Source: Dillenia suffruticosa (taxonomy: Eukaryota; Streptophyta; Magnoliopsida; Dilleniales; Dilleniaceae). Taken from it: a DNA stretch of 64,000 nt. This document shows, in pieces, positions 12,317 to 23,914 of this stretch (position 1 is its first letter; each line of letters begins with the position of its first letter). Below the pieces are notes generated by a model. The model had not been told where the DNA came from, searched no databases, and saw only the letters and a program-made list of their open reading frames with translations. The stretch is from positions 14,483,001-14,547,000 of the forward strand of contig JAVTVX010000031.1 of NCBI GenBank assembly GCA_033439265.1, read 5' to 3'. A program made the position numbers and the translations under genes.

Positions 12317-13013
12317 TTTGACCTAAGCTAGGACGAAATTTTGAAAACCTCGGAATTTGTTCAATTGAAAAGAAAGAGTCATGTTAAAATTTAGAAAGAG
12401 AGAGAGAGAGAGAGAGGGAAGGAGGGTATTGCGAGAGAATTTATTTGCCTACTTTGTAGAGGGAATATTATTATTATTATTATTTCTTTTTTGTGAACGA
12501 TTTTTGGATGGGTAAAATGAAAAGAAAAGGAAAACGTTGAGGTTGAAAGGACAAACCGGGGGTCGTCCAAACAGGGTCTTATGCTCGCCTTTTTGAGGCT
12601 TGAACCCTAGAAGGCAGCAGAGGAGACAGTGGCCTGCCAACTGGAATCTGGTCAAATGATAAGTCTGTTTCGCGGGCGGGAACCGTTTATTTGATTTGTT
12701 TTAATTTGCATGGGGAAAATTTCTTTTCTCTATTGTGACGCTACAGATGGTAGTATTTTAAATTTAAAGTAATGATGGTTGAAATTCACTTGTTAGGTTT
12801 AATTTCTATTGTTCCTATTTTGGTTTTAATATATTTTGTTAAGAAAATCTTTACCTTTCTCTTTACCACGGTGAAAAGTTCAAAATTTACGACATTTTTT
12901 TATTTCGATCTACAATTAACAATATTTATACATTAAAGTTATTGATTTTTTATCGGATTTTGTCAAGTGTTCATTTAGCAAGGTTTATTGTAAGAGGGCC
13001 CCTATTTCTCTTT
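12317..13013. other. Upstream region of the HSP70-16-like gene
   Basis: No gene is seen here. A (GA)n tract lies at 12396-12417 (CT in the gene's sense), about 80 bp before the ATG and likely in the 5' leader or core promoter. An (ATT)n tract follows at 12469-12483. No convincing TATA box or heat-shock element was recognised. The interval ends at the copia element. Confidence 0.5.
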
Positions 13014-13223
13014 ATTGAAGGAAACAATTTATTACTCCACTATTTTACCACTAGTAAAAGAAAAACGAACTCTTAAAAGATAGGTACTACAACTGTAAAA
13101 CAAACCCAACAAAAAATATCAAAAGACTAGGGCACGTATACTTAAGTCAAACAAATGAAGTAAAATGTCTAAACATAAGAAACTATCTGACAAGATAAAA
13201 CTTTGATCAAGTTATTCAATAAT
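13014..13223 (-). repeat. Truncated 3' LTR of the copia element
   Basis: This matches 17584-17793 over its whole length, from attgaaggaaac to ttattcaataat, with scattered substitutions. The pol reading frame ends inside it at 13212. DNA to its left is not related to the rest of the 5' LTR. Confidence 0.85.
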
Positions 13224-16200
13224 CCCTCCCTTAAACTGAACTTGTGAAACATTCAGTTTAATAGAATCATTCGGTGAGCAAACACCAAGTAGTTTTCGTA
13301 GCTTTTGAAATGTGGGCAATTTGAGTGACTTGGTAAATATGTCAACAACTTGATCTTCACTTCTGCAATAGACATGATCAATGACTCCTTCATGTGACAA
13401 GTTCCTTAAGAAATGAAACCTCATATCTATATGCTTGCTTCTTCCATGTAGAACAGGATTTTTGGAAAGTTTGATTGCAGAATTATTGTCACAAAAAATT
13501 GTTATAGGCCCTTGTTGCTTGAAGTTCAGCTCTTCAAGAATTTTTTTTAACCATACAGCCTGACATGCACATGAAGTTGTAGCTATAAACTCAGTTTCTG
13601 TTGTTGATAGAGTAACAATAGATTGCTTCTTTGAACACCAGGAAATAACTATTGAACCCATCACGAATACGTAGCCATAGGTACTCTTTTTATCATCAAG
13701 ATCACCTGCATAGTCACTGTCAGTAAAGCCAAGTAACTCTGATTTTTCATCCCTTTTGTAGAACAACCCATATTCTATGGTTCCTCGCAAGTATCGAAAA
13801 ATTCTCTTGGCAGCTAGAAGATATCTTTCTTTTGGATGCTCCATGTACCTACTAATGAGACTCACAGCATGCATTATGTCTGGTCTTGTTGCTGCCAAAT
13901 ACATTAAACTTCCCACGATTTGCTTGTAAAGAGTGTTGTCTACATTCTTTCCTTCAGGATCTTTAACTAGCTTCAAGCCTGTCTCCATGGGTGTGCCCAT
14001 TGAGTTGCAATTCTTCATTTCAAACCTATCCAAAATTTCTCGAATATATTTTTTTTGAGAAATAAAAATTCTAGCAGCAGATTGTTCCACTTCAAATCCC
14101 AGAAAGTAATGCATCATTCCAAGATCAGACATATCAAATTCAACCATCATGGATTTTTTAAAGTTTTCAAACATAACACTATCATTTCCAATAAAAATAA
14201 GATCATCAACATATAGGCACACGATGAGCATTTTTCCACTGTCTCCCATTTTAACAAAAAGAGTGTGCTCATATGGATACTTCTGAAAACTCTCCTTCAG
14301 AAAGTAAGCATCAATACGACTATACCAAGCACGTGGTGCTTGTTTTAATCCATATAAAACCTTTTTCAACTTATAGACTTTATGCTCATTTCCAATTTTA
14401 ACATAACTAGGAGTTTGATCGATATATACTTGTTCTTCCAAATCTCCATGTAAGAAGGCTGATTTCACATCCAACTAGAAGACATGCTGCGAATTTTGAG
14501 CTGCCAATGCAATCACTGATCTAATTGTATCATGCCTTGCAACAGGAGTAAAAACTTCTTTATAATCCACACCAAACTCTTGTTTATAGCCTTTAGCTAC
14601 TAAACGCGCCTTATACTTATCAATTTCACCATTCTCTTTCAACTTTGTCTTATATACCCACTTTACTCCAATGGTTTTCTGTCCTTTTGGAAGCTCAACA
14701 AACTCCCAAATGTTGTTCCTTTCAATGGCAGCAATTTCTTCATCCATTGCCTCTCGCCATTTTGATTCTTTTACAGCATCTTCAAAAGCAATAGGATCAC
14801 CATCTGAAAATAGAGCAAAATGCGTGAGTGAATCGAAATGGGATATCTCATAGTCAATCATCCAAACAGGTCTTTTTTTAACACGCTGGGGTTGTGGATC
14901 TTCTTCAGCTATAGCTGGAGGGGAACTTTGCACGTTTGTGGGAAAGCATTGTGTGATTGTTGGAGCAGGTGCTTCTGAAACTACTTGCTGCTGATCTTCT
15001 CCTTCTTTTTCTCCATCAAAGTCTGTAGGGATTTGTTGTTGTGTTGTGGGAATATTCCATGGCCAAAATTTTTCTTCATCGAAAACAACATCACAACTAA
15101 TTATAATTTTCTTGGTAAGAGGATTGTACAACTTGTAAGCCTTTGATTGATTGCTAACTCCAAGGGAGACACATTTTTCACCTTTATCATCTAGCTTTCT
15201 CCTTCTCTCATCTGGGATATGAGCAAAAGCAATACACCCAAAAATTCTGAAGTGATCTATAGATGGTCTGCGTTCGCTCCATACTTCCTCAGGTGTCATA
15301 TTTTGAACAGCAAATGTAGGCCTTCTATTCAATACATGAACACTCCAATTGACTGCTTTTGGCCAAAAAGTTTTTGGTATGTTGCTTGCTATCAAAAGGC
15401 TTCTCACCATGTTCATAATTATGTGATTTTTTCTCTCACACACCCTATTTTGTTGAGGTGTGTAAGCTGCTGTAAGTTGTCTCTTGATTCCATGGTCGTT
15501 ACAAAATTTTGCAAATTCATGTGAATTGTATTCTCCACCGCGATCTGTACGAAGAACTTTGATTAGGTTGTCCATTTATTTCTCAACCAACACTTTAAAA
15601 TTTTTGAAAGCTGCAAAAGTTTCAGATTTCTCCTGCAAAAAATATACCCAGATTTTCCGGCTAAAATCATCAATGAAGGTAATTATGTATCTTTTACCTC
15701 CATTGGAAATGGATTTATTGGACCACAAAGGTCGGAATGAACCAGTTCCAATACCTTCTTTGCTCTCCATGACTTTCCTTTTGGAAATTGTTTGCAGTGT
15801 TGCTTGCTAATGACACATTCTTCACAAACTTGTTGAGGGCATTCAATCTGAGGAAAGCCTGTCACCATATTTTTCTGCTGTAGTGTCTTGAGTCCACCAA
15901 AGTTAAGATGTCCATAACAAAAATGCTGGAGCCATGCTACATTCTTCATTTTAGCAAAGAAGCACAAATTAGTAGTATTTTGAAGATATAGAGGAAACAT
16001 ACGATTGGAAGTCATCTTGACCTGTGCAATTAAGCCTTTCCTTGGATCTTGAATACTACATACTCCATCTTTGATAATGATGTCATATCCCTTCTCCTGA
16101 AGTTGTCCAATACTAAGCAAATTTGTTTTTAAATCTGGAACAAAAAAAAAACAATAGAAATAGTTTGAGCAGAATTTTTTTTGGTCCAAATTGTTACATC

Positions 16201-16368
16201 TCCTTTGCCCATAACCAAAATTGAAGAGTTATCTCCAAACTTCACAGTATTTCGAAAGGATTCATCAAGCTCCGAGAACGCAGACTTATCTCCACACATA
16301 TGATTGCTACAGCCCGTGTCCAAATACCACAAATTTTGATGAACCTCCTCTTTAGCATAGCATGCCAT
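13212..16368 (-). pseudogene. copia pol: protease, integrase, reverse transcriptase, RNase H
   Basis: The protease is marked by LDTGCSNHMCG (near 16310). A gag-pre-integrase and HHCC zinc region (HFCYGHLNFGGL, CEECVISKQ) lies at 16189-15683, then the integrase core with FIDDFSRKIW and LRTDRGGEY. The reverse transcriptase has GVKWVYKTK, DVKSAFLHGDL and the catalytic YVDDL. RNase H has DSDYAGD and CDNNSAIKLSKNP. Lesions seen are a frame change in an A-run near 16140-16190, another near 15700, a TAA at 15573-15575 and a TAG at 14472-14474. The element cannot make an intact polyprotein. Confidence 0.9.
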
Positions 16369-16441
16369 TAAAAGTGAGACAACTTCTTCTTGCTTTCTCT
16401 ACAAAATTAGATTTTTCACCATGCTCTTTATTCAAATTAGT

Positions 16442-17383
16442 TCAGCATTCAGATTTGTAATGACCATACCTGTGACACCTATAACATTCGACATTAGACT
16501 TGTTTGCTGACCTCGGTCTGTAAGTGAAGGAGTGGTAATTGCCTCGACCTCTTCCTCTTCCTTGAGAATCATTCACCTGATTGTCTTCAGGTTTTTGCTG
16601 TAGGTTTTGATCATTGTATCCTCTGCCTTTGCCACTACCTCTACCTCGTCCTCTTCCTCTGCTTGGTGTGGGAGAGTGGGTGACAGTTGTAGCCTTCAAA
16701 GCTTGCTCATCTTTCTCTTGTTGATTCAATTTCTTTTCATGAACCAACAAGGAACTCTGCAATTCATCAATTGAGAGTTCATCGATATCATTAGATTCTT
16801 CTATAGCACAGACAACATGATTGAATTTTGGTATCATGGATCGAAGAATTTTCTCAACAATGGTGACATCCTCTGTCTTATCACCATGGATTCGCATCTT
16901 ATTGACGATTGCCATTGTTCTTGAAAAATAGTCTGTAATAGACTCTCCTGATTTCATCTGTAGATTTTCAAACTCTGTATGAAGAGCTTCTAGCTGCTGC
17001 CTTTTTGCTCTTGCTGATCCTTGGTACTTCTTCTTCATGGAATCCCAAATCTGTTTGGAAGTGTCTTTGTTAAGAATGGTCTCCAAAATTGAACGATCAA
17101 TTGCTTGGAAAAGATAAATTTTTGCTTTGAGGTCTTTCAACCGTTGCCCTTCTAACTCTGCTCTCTGTGCATCCGTCATTATTGTGCCAGCTATTGGTTC
17201 TTCTATTCTGCTAGAGACAACATGCCAGAACTCCTTAGATCTTAAGAAGTTCTTCATAAGCATGCTCCAATGGTCATAGTGGCCATCAAAGAGAGGAATA
17301 GAAGGTTGAATAAAATTTTCTGAGGCCATTGACTTTTTGTAGTTGCAAAACAGGAAATGAGATGAAATGTAGAAGTTTCTCAT
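16442..17383 (-). pseudogene. copia gag (capsid-nucleocapsid)
   Basis: This is a 313-codon open frame. The N-terminal part contains PLFDGHYDHWSMLMKNFL and a UBN2-type gag region, followed by RGRGRGRG-rich basic stretches and a CCHC zinc knuckle, C-Y-R-C-H-R-Y-G-H-Y-K-S-E-C, at the very end. A TGA replaces what is usually a tryptophan codon immediately after the knuckle, and a frame change follows, so gag and pol are no longer one polyprotein. The likely gag start is the second methionine (MASENF) near 17328. Confidence 0.85.
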
Positions 17384-17480
17384 AAACTCTGCTTTCCTTG
17401 CCTCTCACAACTCACGAAATTTTCTGTCACTATCACTTTGACTCTCTCCTTTTTCACTCTAACACTCAACCTCTTAGCTG

Positions 17481-17492
17481 GCTCTGATACCA
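17481..17492 (-). promoter_or_regulatory. Primer-binding site for tRNA-Met, copia element
   Basis: The minus strand reads TGGTATCAGAGC, the perfect plant initiator tRNA-Met complement used by most plant copia elements for minus-strand priming. Confidence 0.9.
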
Positions 17493-17493
17493 C

Positions 17494-17793
17494 AGTTAAA
17501 AGACAGAAGAAGTAATTCTGAAAGAGAAAGATAATCATAATTTCATCCTCCAATAGCCTTTAAATAGAGAGTACACCAACGAAATTGAAGGAAACAGATT
17601 ACTGCTCCACTATTTTACTACTAGTAAAAGAAAAATGAACTCCTAAAAGATAGGTACTACAACCGTAAAACAAACCCAACAAAAAGTGCCAAAAGACTAG
17701 GATACGTATACTTAAGTCACACAAATGAAGTAAAATACCTAAACACAAGAAACTATCTGACAAGATAAAATTTTGATCAAGTTATTCAATAAT
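17494..17793 (-). repeat. 5' LTR of the copia element
   Basis: This is about 300 bp between the outer boundary 'attattg' (minus strand) and the primer site. The boundary next to the primer site is placed by the position of the site and not by a clear CA end. Confidence 0.75.
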
Positions 17794-20700
17794 TAGTTTT
17801 ATCAAGGATTTGTATGATGAATATTGACAGGGTTTTTCACATAGACTTAGCATGGCATGGTTCGGGACTATAGTTGAGCATGTTGACCTACCTGAACTCA
17901 TTTTGTTCGAACGATAATAAAGGTCACAGTCAAGAATTTTTGTGACAGAAGTTTACTATGTTCATCGTTTTTATATAAACTATAATTAATCAATTTCGAC
18001 CTGAACTTTAAAACTAAAAAGGTTTAGACAAAATATATGTGTGTGTAAGTTTAACATTCTTTGTTTTATTTTTTCATTTTTCTACCGAGAAGGGTCGAGT
18101 ATCCAAATACAAAGAAAATTTTAATTAAAAATAAAAACACTATATCACAAAAGTTCATCCACTTGACCAAAGAAGTCCCTCATCGGAAAGCATACAAGAT
18201 TAGATGGGACTTTGACTTCAAGCAACCAAAGCCAACCAATTAACATATTGATTTGCCTCTCTAAAAATGTGAAACACCTTCCAAGAAGCATGTTGCAAAA
18301 GAATCTAGCAGTATTTGCATACCAGACTGCAATATACGGAATGGCTAAACACATAATTAATCACTTTGAGAACAGTAATTTTGAAATCCATCTCTATCCA
18401 AAGATTAACAATACCCTGGAATCAGCAAAACCGAACCCATGATATAAACCCCATAACTCTGCATTAAAAACCTATCAGTTTTCAAAATTCACCAAAAAGA
18501 CCCCCCGACCCAACCACTCTCGTCATTTCTAATGACACCAGCAGAAGCCACTGTTTGCCTAAATTCAACTTTCACATTAAGTCTAAACCAACCTTTGCGA
18601 GGACGATGCCAAGAAATAATTATCTCCCTCCCTAGACAATACAAAGCTTCCAGCCGCTGGCCTACTTTAATTCCCTAGCCTCTCTTTAAAACCTGCATAA
18701 GATTTTCACTATTTTTCTGTTGGTCTTGCTCAAAGAAATAGCGATTCCAATTCTCTGAAATATTTTGTACAGTATGAGCTTGACTATGGCATTTCTCTCA
18801 TCAAGAGCCACGCATGAAAATCTTCCTGCATAAGAAATCAGCGAGCGTTCTTATTAACCATATATCTCTAACATACTCGCAATCACGTTGGAGAGGCAAT
18901 AAGATCTCGCTAGCCTTGTGACATAAAAAACAAAGATCCGTATCAGACATGTACCCTATCTTCCTTGCTTCATTTTAGGAGAGTGTATGACCGGTCCAAG
19001 ACCTATAACTATTAATTTTTTTGGTATATTCTCTATTAATGTTCAAAGTTATATTATAAATAATTTGGTTTGAGTATAGTCGGATTTATTTTAATAATAA
19101 CATCTAACGTAATTTTTTTTATTATTAAGTTTCAAATTAAATATATTTAGTTAAACGATATAAAATTTTTTTATCCATCAGAATGGCTAGACTTGACTAT
19201 CCGTTGGTTATCTTATAACCATTAATACTATACTACCATTTCTAAAAATCCCGCATTTGAAACCTCCATGCTGCCACCGGAAGACAAGGCTCACCATTTT
19301 CGTCGGGCTTAGTCTGGCCCCGAAAGCTAGCAGGCGTACACGTTTTAACCAAGCCTGGTCTATGGTCTTGTTTTTGAGGAGTAGTCTTCAAACATTATCT
19401 TTTCTATTTCTAACTTTTTAAATAAAAATTTGATTAAAAAATATAAAACATTTATCAACTAGAACGACTAGACCTAACTATCCGTTGGTTATAACCAAAA
19501 ATAAAAAAATATATATCGAGAATAATCAATCACTTAATTGTGTTTTATATTATTCGAATCAGATTAATTATATTTTTAGATATCGGTGATTAATTATAAA
19601 AAAGTTAAATATATTTTTCTACTCGATTTTTAGTAATAAAATAAAGAAAAAAAACTCTAAAATTGTCCCATAAACTTTTTCTTTAATATTTTTAATAAAC
19701 TTTTTCTTTAATATTTTTAATAAACTTTTTCTTTAATATTTTTAAATGAAAAAAATATTTTTTAATAATTTTTTAACATTTGTCACAGGTTACGTGGAAA
19801 CATAAACTTAAAACTAATATGGATACAAAGCTATAAAAGAAAGCAGCAGTTAATAAGGATATAAAAATAGAAACGGAAATAAATATATAAATATAAAAAA
19901 ATATAAAATTTTTTATATAAATATTAATTATTTTATAAAAATAATAAAATATATATTTTTTATAATAAAAATATAAAATGATCAAATATATAAACAGGTA
20001 GAATTGTAGGTAGGTTTGTTTGAATTGGGAGATGTGACTCAAATTGGCATGCCAGTTAACAAATAACAAACTCGCCATCTCCTACTCAATTTTTCACAAT
20101 CCCTATCGACCGTTGACAGTCCCAGATTAATGGCATCACAACCCACGATACAAAGCTTTTCAACCAACCCCACCTCCACAAGACGAAACCATCACCGTCA
20201 CAATTGCAGGAGAGTAGACGACTGTTCTTCCAATATCATCCATGCGAATTATGTCATCATAACCAGAAGCACCTATTCTTATAGACGACACTTTGTTTTT
20301 TTCTTTTTCTTTTCTAATGGTAGAAATTAGAATTTTAGTTGCTACCTTTTCATTCTCTAGATGTGTTCTAAAGGCGAATCTTTTCTTTTTATAGGAAGGA
20401 ATTGAAGTTGGACCTTGTTCCTGTATTTTCGGCGGCTCACTTCATCAAATAGAACCTTTAAACACTACTTTCAGCTTGCTTGCTGTCCAAAAGTAAATAT
20501 CAGACATGCACAAAATCTCCTAAATAAAACTACAAAATATTAACTTTCAAATAATTATTGGATCATTAATTCAACGTTAGATTTATATATAAAATAATTA
20601 TGTAATGCAACTGTCATTTAAGATAAATTCATATAAAAGTGATCTGATAAATTCATAAATTTTATATTTTGGATTTAATGTATTTGATAGGATATGGAAA

Positions 20701-21990
20701 TAATAAATATTTAGATACTAATATATATTTACTATTTATGATGGGTTAAATAGGGAAAGTCGAAAACTAATTTAAGGACGGCTGATATAAGTTGAACAGA
20801 TTGATTTAGAATATAAAAGTCACCCTATAATTATAAAAAGAGTTATGATCCTTGAGTCAATGCATCACTCTACTCCTCTGATACCATTATCATATAGAGA
20901 GTTTTATGATAATACATTTAACCAGGAAGGCCGACCAGGACTATACCCGAACTAGGATCTCACTCAATTTAGTTTTTCGGTTATGGAATCAGGTATATTA
21001 TTTTTATCTGATCTAAATTTCAGTTTATGCAATTAATTTTTAATTTTGATGATTTAACACGATATTTATTATATTTTTGTATTAAAGTTATTTTCCCGAC
21101 AGTAATGTATTGCAACAAGTTAGAAAAAGCTTCTACGGTTATTTAAAAAATACTTCAGAAACCTACTTCTCATTTGCTGCGATAGTCATACGCATGTGTT
21201 GGTTTAGCCAATGTTGGGAGCTTTGATAAAGACTAATATAATCAAATAGTAGAGAGAGAGAAGTAACAATTATTTGTTGTTCCTTTGGATAAGTAAGTTC
21301 CCATTTTAATTGGACATGATCAAATAGAAAATTGCTCCTCATAAATTTTAAATTTTATTCAAAGAAAAAAAGAGTGATCATTTTCTTTTTTTTGTTTTGA
21401 TCAACCAATATTTGGGTTACTCGATTATTCTGATTTAAATACCGTAAAACCCAATTTAAGGGTTCGTTCTCCAAAAGAGAGATCAATTCTGCATGTTAGC
21501 TCAAGTAGCAAAATTTTAGTACATGTTCAAGTTTGCACTTTAAATGACATGGGACAAGTATGAGGTTCCCTTGAATAGCAGCCTTAATATGGGGAAATAA
21601 AATACACGAAAGGCGAGAGAGATTGACCAGGGGGAAAAATCGAGTATTTAACTATCTTAATTTAATATCATTAGCATTAACAATATATTTTCATGGGCAT
21701 TCTTCACAATGATAGGAATATACGATCTATGATGCAGCCGATTAATGACCACCATGACTATTGCTTGTTCTAATGCACTATAAACAAATAGATGTCAAAC
21801 ATTAATATTTTCAAAATAGACATTTCATGGGGCACTTCACAATGATAAGAAAGGACATGAATCAATGGATCTGCTGATGAATGCAACTTATTTTTCATTT
21901 GCAATGAGGGTTCAAAATCATGCAATAAATTTCATAAGTTTGTTAGGTAGATGTGAAGCTATTTTCATCCCAGGGTTTAAAAGTCACGCA
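17794..21990. other. Gene-poor AT-rich intergenic region
   Basis: No gene is supported. I see two related segments with 'actatccgttggttat' near 19200 and 19480, a 25-bp tandem repeat at 19671-19745, and the complement of a tRNA-Met primer site (cctctgatacca) near 20876. The last suggests a decayed minus-strand LTR element. Scattered poly(T) and TA-rich stretches make up the rest. Confidence 0.5.
19671..19745 (+). repeat. Perfect 3 x 25-bp tandem repeat
   Basis: The unit taaactttttctttaatatt plus tttaa is repeated three times without a mismatch. This indicates a recent local slippage event. Confidence 0.9.
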
Positions 21991-21996
21991 AATCTC

Positions 21997-22006
21997 TATA
22001 TAAAAT
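21997..22006 (+). promoter_or_regulatory. TATA box of the CYP77B-like gene
   Basis: TATATAAAAT lies 80 bp before the ATG at 22077. A CT-rich leader (ttctctctctgtctctctct, 22047-22070) separates them. This is a normal plant core-promoter layout and suggests the locus could still be transcribed despite the broken reading frame. Confidence 0.6.
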
Positions 22007-22076
22007 AACATTCATTACCAAACCTTCTCACACCACATGTCAGCACTTCTCTCTCTGTCTCTCTCTCTCTCCAACA

Positions 22077-23615
22077 ATGGAATTGATATACATTTTCATC
22101 ATCACCTCATTAGTCATCTTGCTTCATTTATGGCGTCGACATTTTTCAACCTCCCGTATGACCAACAGTAGAAAAAGAAACCTCCCTCCAGGGCCACCGG
22201 GTTGGCCAATTTTTGGAAATCTAATGCAAGTTCTACTGGAGAAACGTGCATTCGTATTCATAGTACGAGATTTATGTAAAAAATATGGTCCAATCTTCAC
22301 CATGCAAATGGGTCAACGTACATTGATCATCGTCACTAGTGCTGAACGCATCCATGAAGCCCTAGTCCACAAGGGTCTGATTTTTGCAAGCCGCCCAGCC
22401 GAGTCCCCAACTCGGAAAATTTTCAGTGCCGGAAGTTGCTCCATAAACTCGGCAGAGTACGGTCCTCTATGGCTGTCCTTGCAGCTGAATTTTGTGACCG
22501 GGTTGATAAACCCAGTGAGGATCCGACAATGTGGTTGGATACGAAAATGGGCTATTGAAAATCACATAAATAGGCTCAATAAGGAGGCTAATGAAAAGGG
22601 ATTTATAGAAGTTATGAGTAATTGTAGGCTCACTATATTTAGCATATTGATTTGAATATGCTTTGGTGAAAAAATAAGTGAAGAGAAGATCAAGACCTTA
22701 GAGAGTCTATCCACAAAAGTGATGCTGATGACAACTCCAAAGCTTCAGGACTTCTTGCCTATGCTCACACCGCTCTCTCGCAGCCAACTGCGAAAGGCAA
22801 GGGAACTGAGGAGGAAGCAAATGGAGTGTTTAGTTCCATTGGTGAGAAAAAGAAGAGAATTTCTAGAAAATGCAGGAAACCCTCATTTGGAAATGGCGAG
22901 CCCACCTGGTGGTGCCTATATAGACTCGCTGATTCGCCTTGAGCCACAGGGGCGAGGCTCATTAAATGAAGAAGAGCTTATCACGCTTTGCTCTGAAGCC
23001 ATCAATGGTGAAACAGATACTAGCGCAACCACAGTCGAACGGGCTATGCTTCACTTGGTGCTCAAACAAGACATGCAACAAAAGCTATACGATGAAATAG
23101 TAAGTTATGTGGGAAAAAATGGGGATGTAAATGAAAATGATGTGGACAAAATGGTGTATTTAGGTGCATTTGTAAAGGAAACATTCCGGCGGCACCCGCC
23201 TACCCACTTTGTCTTGTCGCATGCGGTGATGGAGGAAGCTGACCTTGGAGGTTACACGATTCCGCTGGATGCAAATGTGGAGTTGTACACAGCGTGGGTT
23301 TCGGAGGATCCGAATATTTGGGAGGATCCTGGTGGTTTCCAACCTGAGAGGTTTTTGGATGGGAATGGAGTCAACGTAGACGTGACCGGAAATCGAGGAG
23401 TGAAGATGATGTCCTTTGGTGCCGGTCGGAGGATTTGCCCGGCCATGACTCTTAGGGCGTTGCATGTGAGCCTGTTGGTTGCAAAAATGGTGCACGCTTA
23501 TAAGTGGCTTCCTCTTCCGGATCACCCACCCGACCCGACTGAGGCCTCTGCTTTTGCTGTCGTGATGAAGAATTCTCTCAAGGCACTTATCTTACCTAGA
23601 CAGGCATTAGGCTAG
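22077..23615 (+). pseudogene. CYP77B1-like: CYP77B-like cytochrome P450 with in-frame stop, probable pseudogene
   Basis: One uninterrupted frame of 513 codons, including stop, matches the length of CYP77B1 (about 510 residues). Exactly one internal TGA, at 22653-22655, stands where relatives have cysteine. Visible P450 parts are an N-terminal membrane anchor (residues 1-20), the LPPGPPGWPIFG hinge, the ExxR motif ETFRRHPP, PERF (FQPERFL) and the heme loop FGAGRRICPA. CYP77 enzymes are ER monooxygenases that hydroxylate or epoxidise fatty acids, and the CYP77A members act in cutin formation. Two further changes look damaging. The C-helix WRxxxR reads WLSLQL, losing the heme-propionate arginine, and the I-helix reads NGETDTSATT where AGTDTSATT is usual. 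It has no introns, as in CYP77. The family call is from memory. Confidence 0.85.
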
Positions 23616-23914
23616 TACTTTGGTTTGATTATGGTGTGATGTTTAGTTGAACTGCCCCGAAATAATGCATGTGGCACACTGGTTTCCATATTTTACAAAG
23701 TTGAGAGAGAGTGTGTACGTGAAACAGTTATATTATCGATAATGTAAAGTTGACACCGTTCTCTTTTAGGCCCACAAGGTATGTCGACGAGTCGTCGAGG
23801 CTGTCGACAAATGGCATTGTTGAAATTGCGTGACCAATGGAGTTAGAAACCGGGGAAGAATTTAATGTGGTATTTAGAAGCACCGAATGCCACGAAATTA
23901 GAAAACTTTGCAGG

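Larger units (their letters stand above)
13014..17793 (-). mobile_element. Ty1/copia LTR retrotransposon, degenerate, 3' LTR truncated
   Basis: On the minus strand the order is 5' LTR (17793-17494), primer site (17492-17481), gag, protease, integrase, reverse transcriptase, RNase H, polypurine tract (ccctccc on the plus strand at 13224-13230), then a partial 3' LTR (13223-13014). Protease-integrase-RT-RNase H is the copia order. The about 210 bp shared by the two LTRs are similar, but the last 90 bp or so of the 5' LTR have no counterpart in the 3' LTR. No target duplication was found, consistent with loss of that end. Confidence 0.9.

Noticed and set aside
22653..22655. Programmed read-through or selenocysteine at the in-frame TGA of the P450
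   Set aside because: Land plants are not known to use selenocysteine, and other conserved residues are also lost, so pseudogenisation is simpler.
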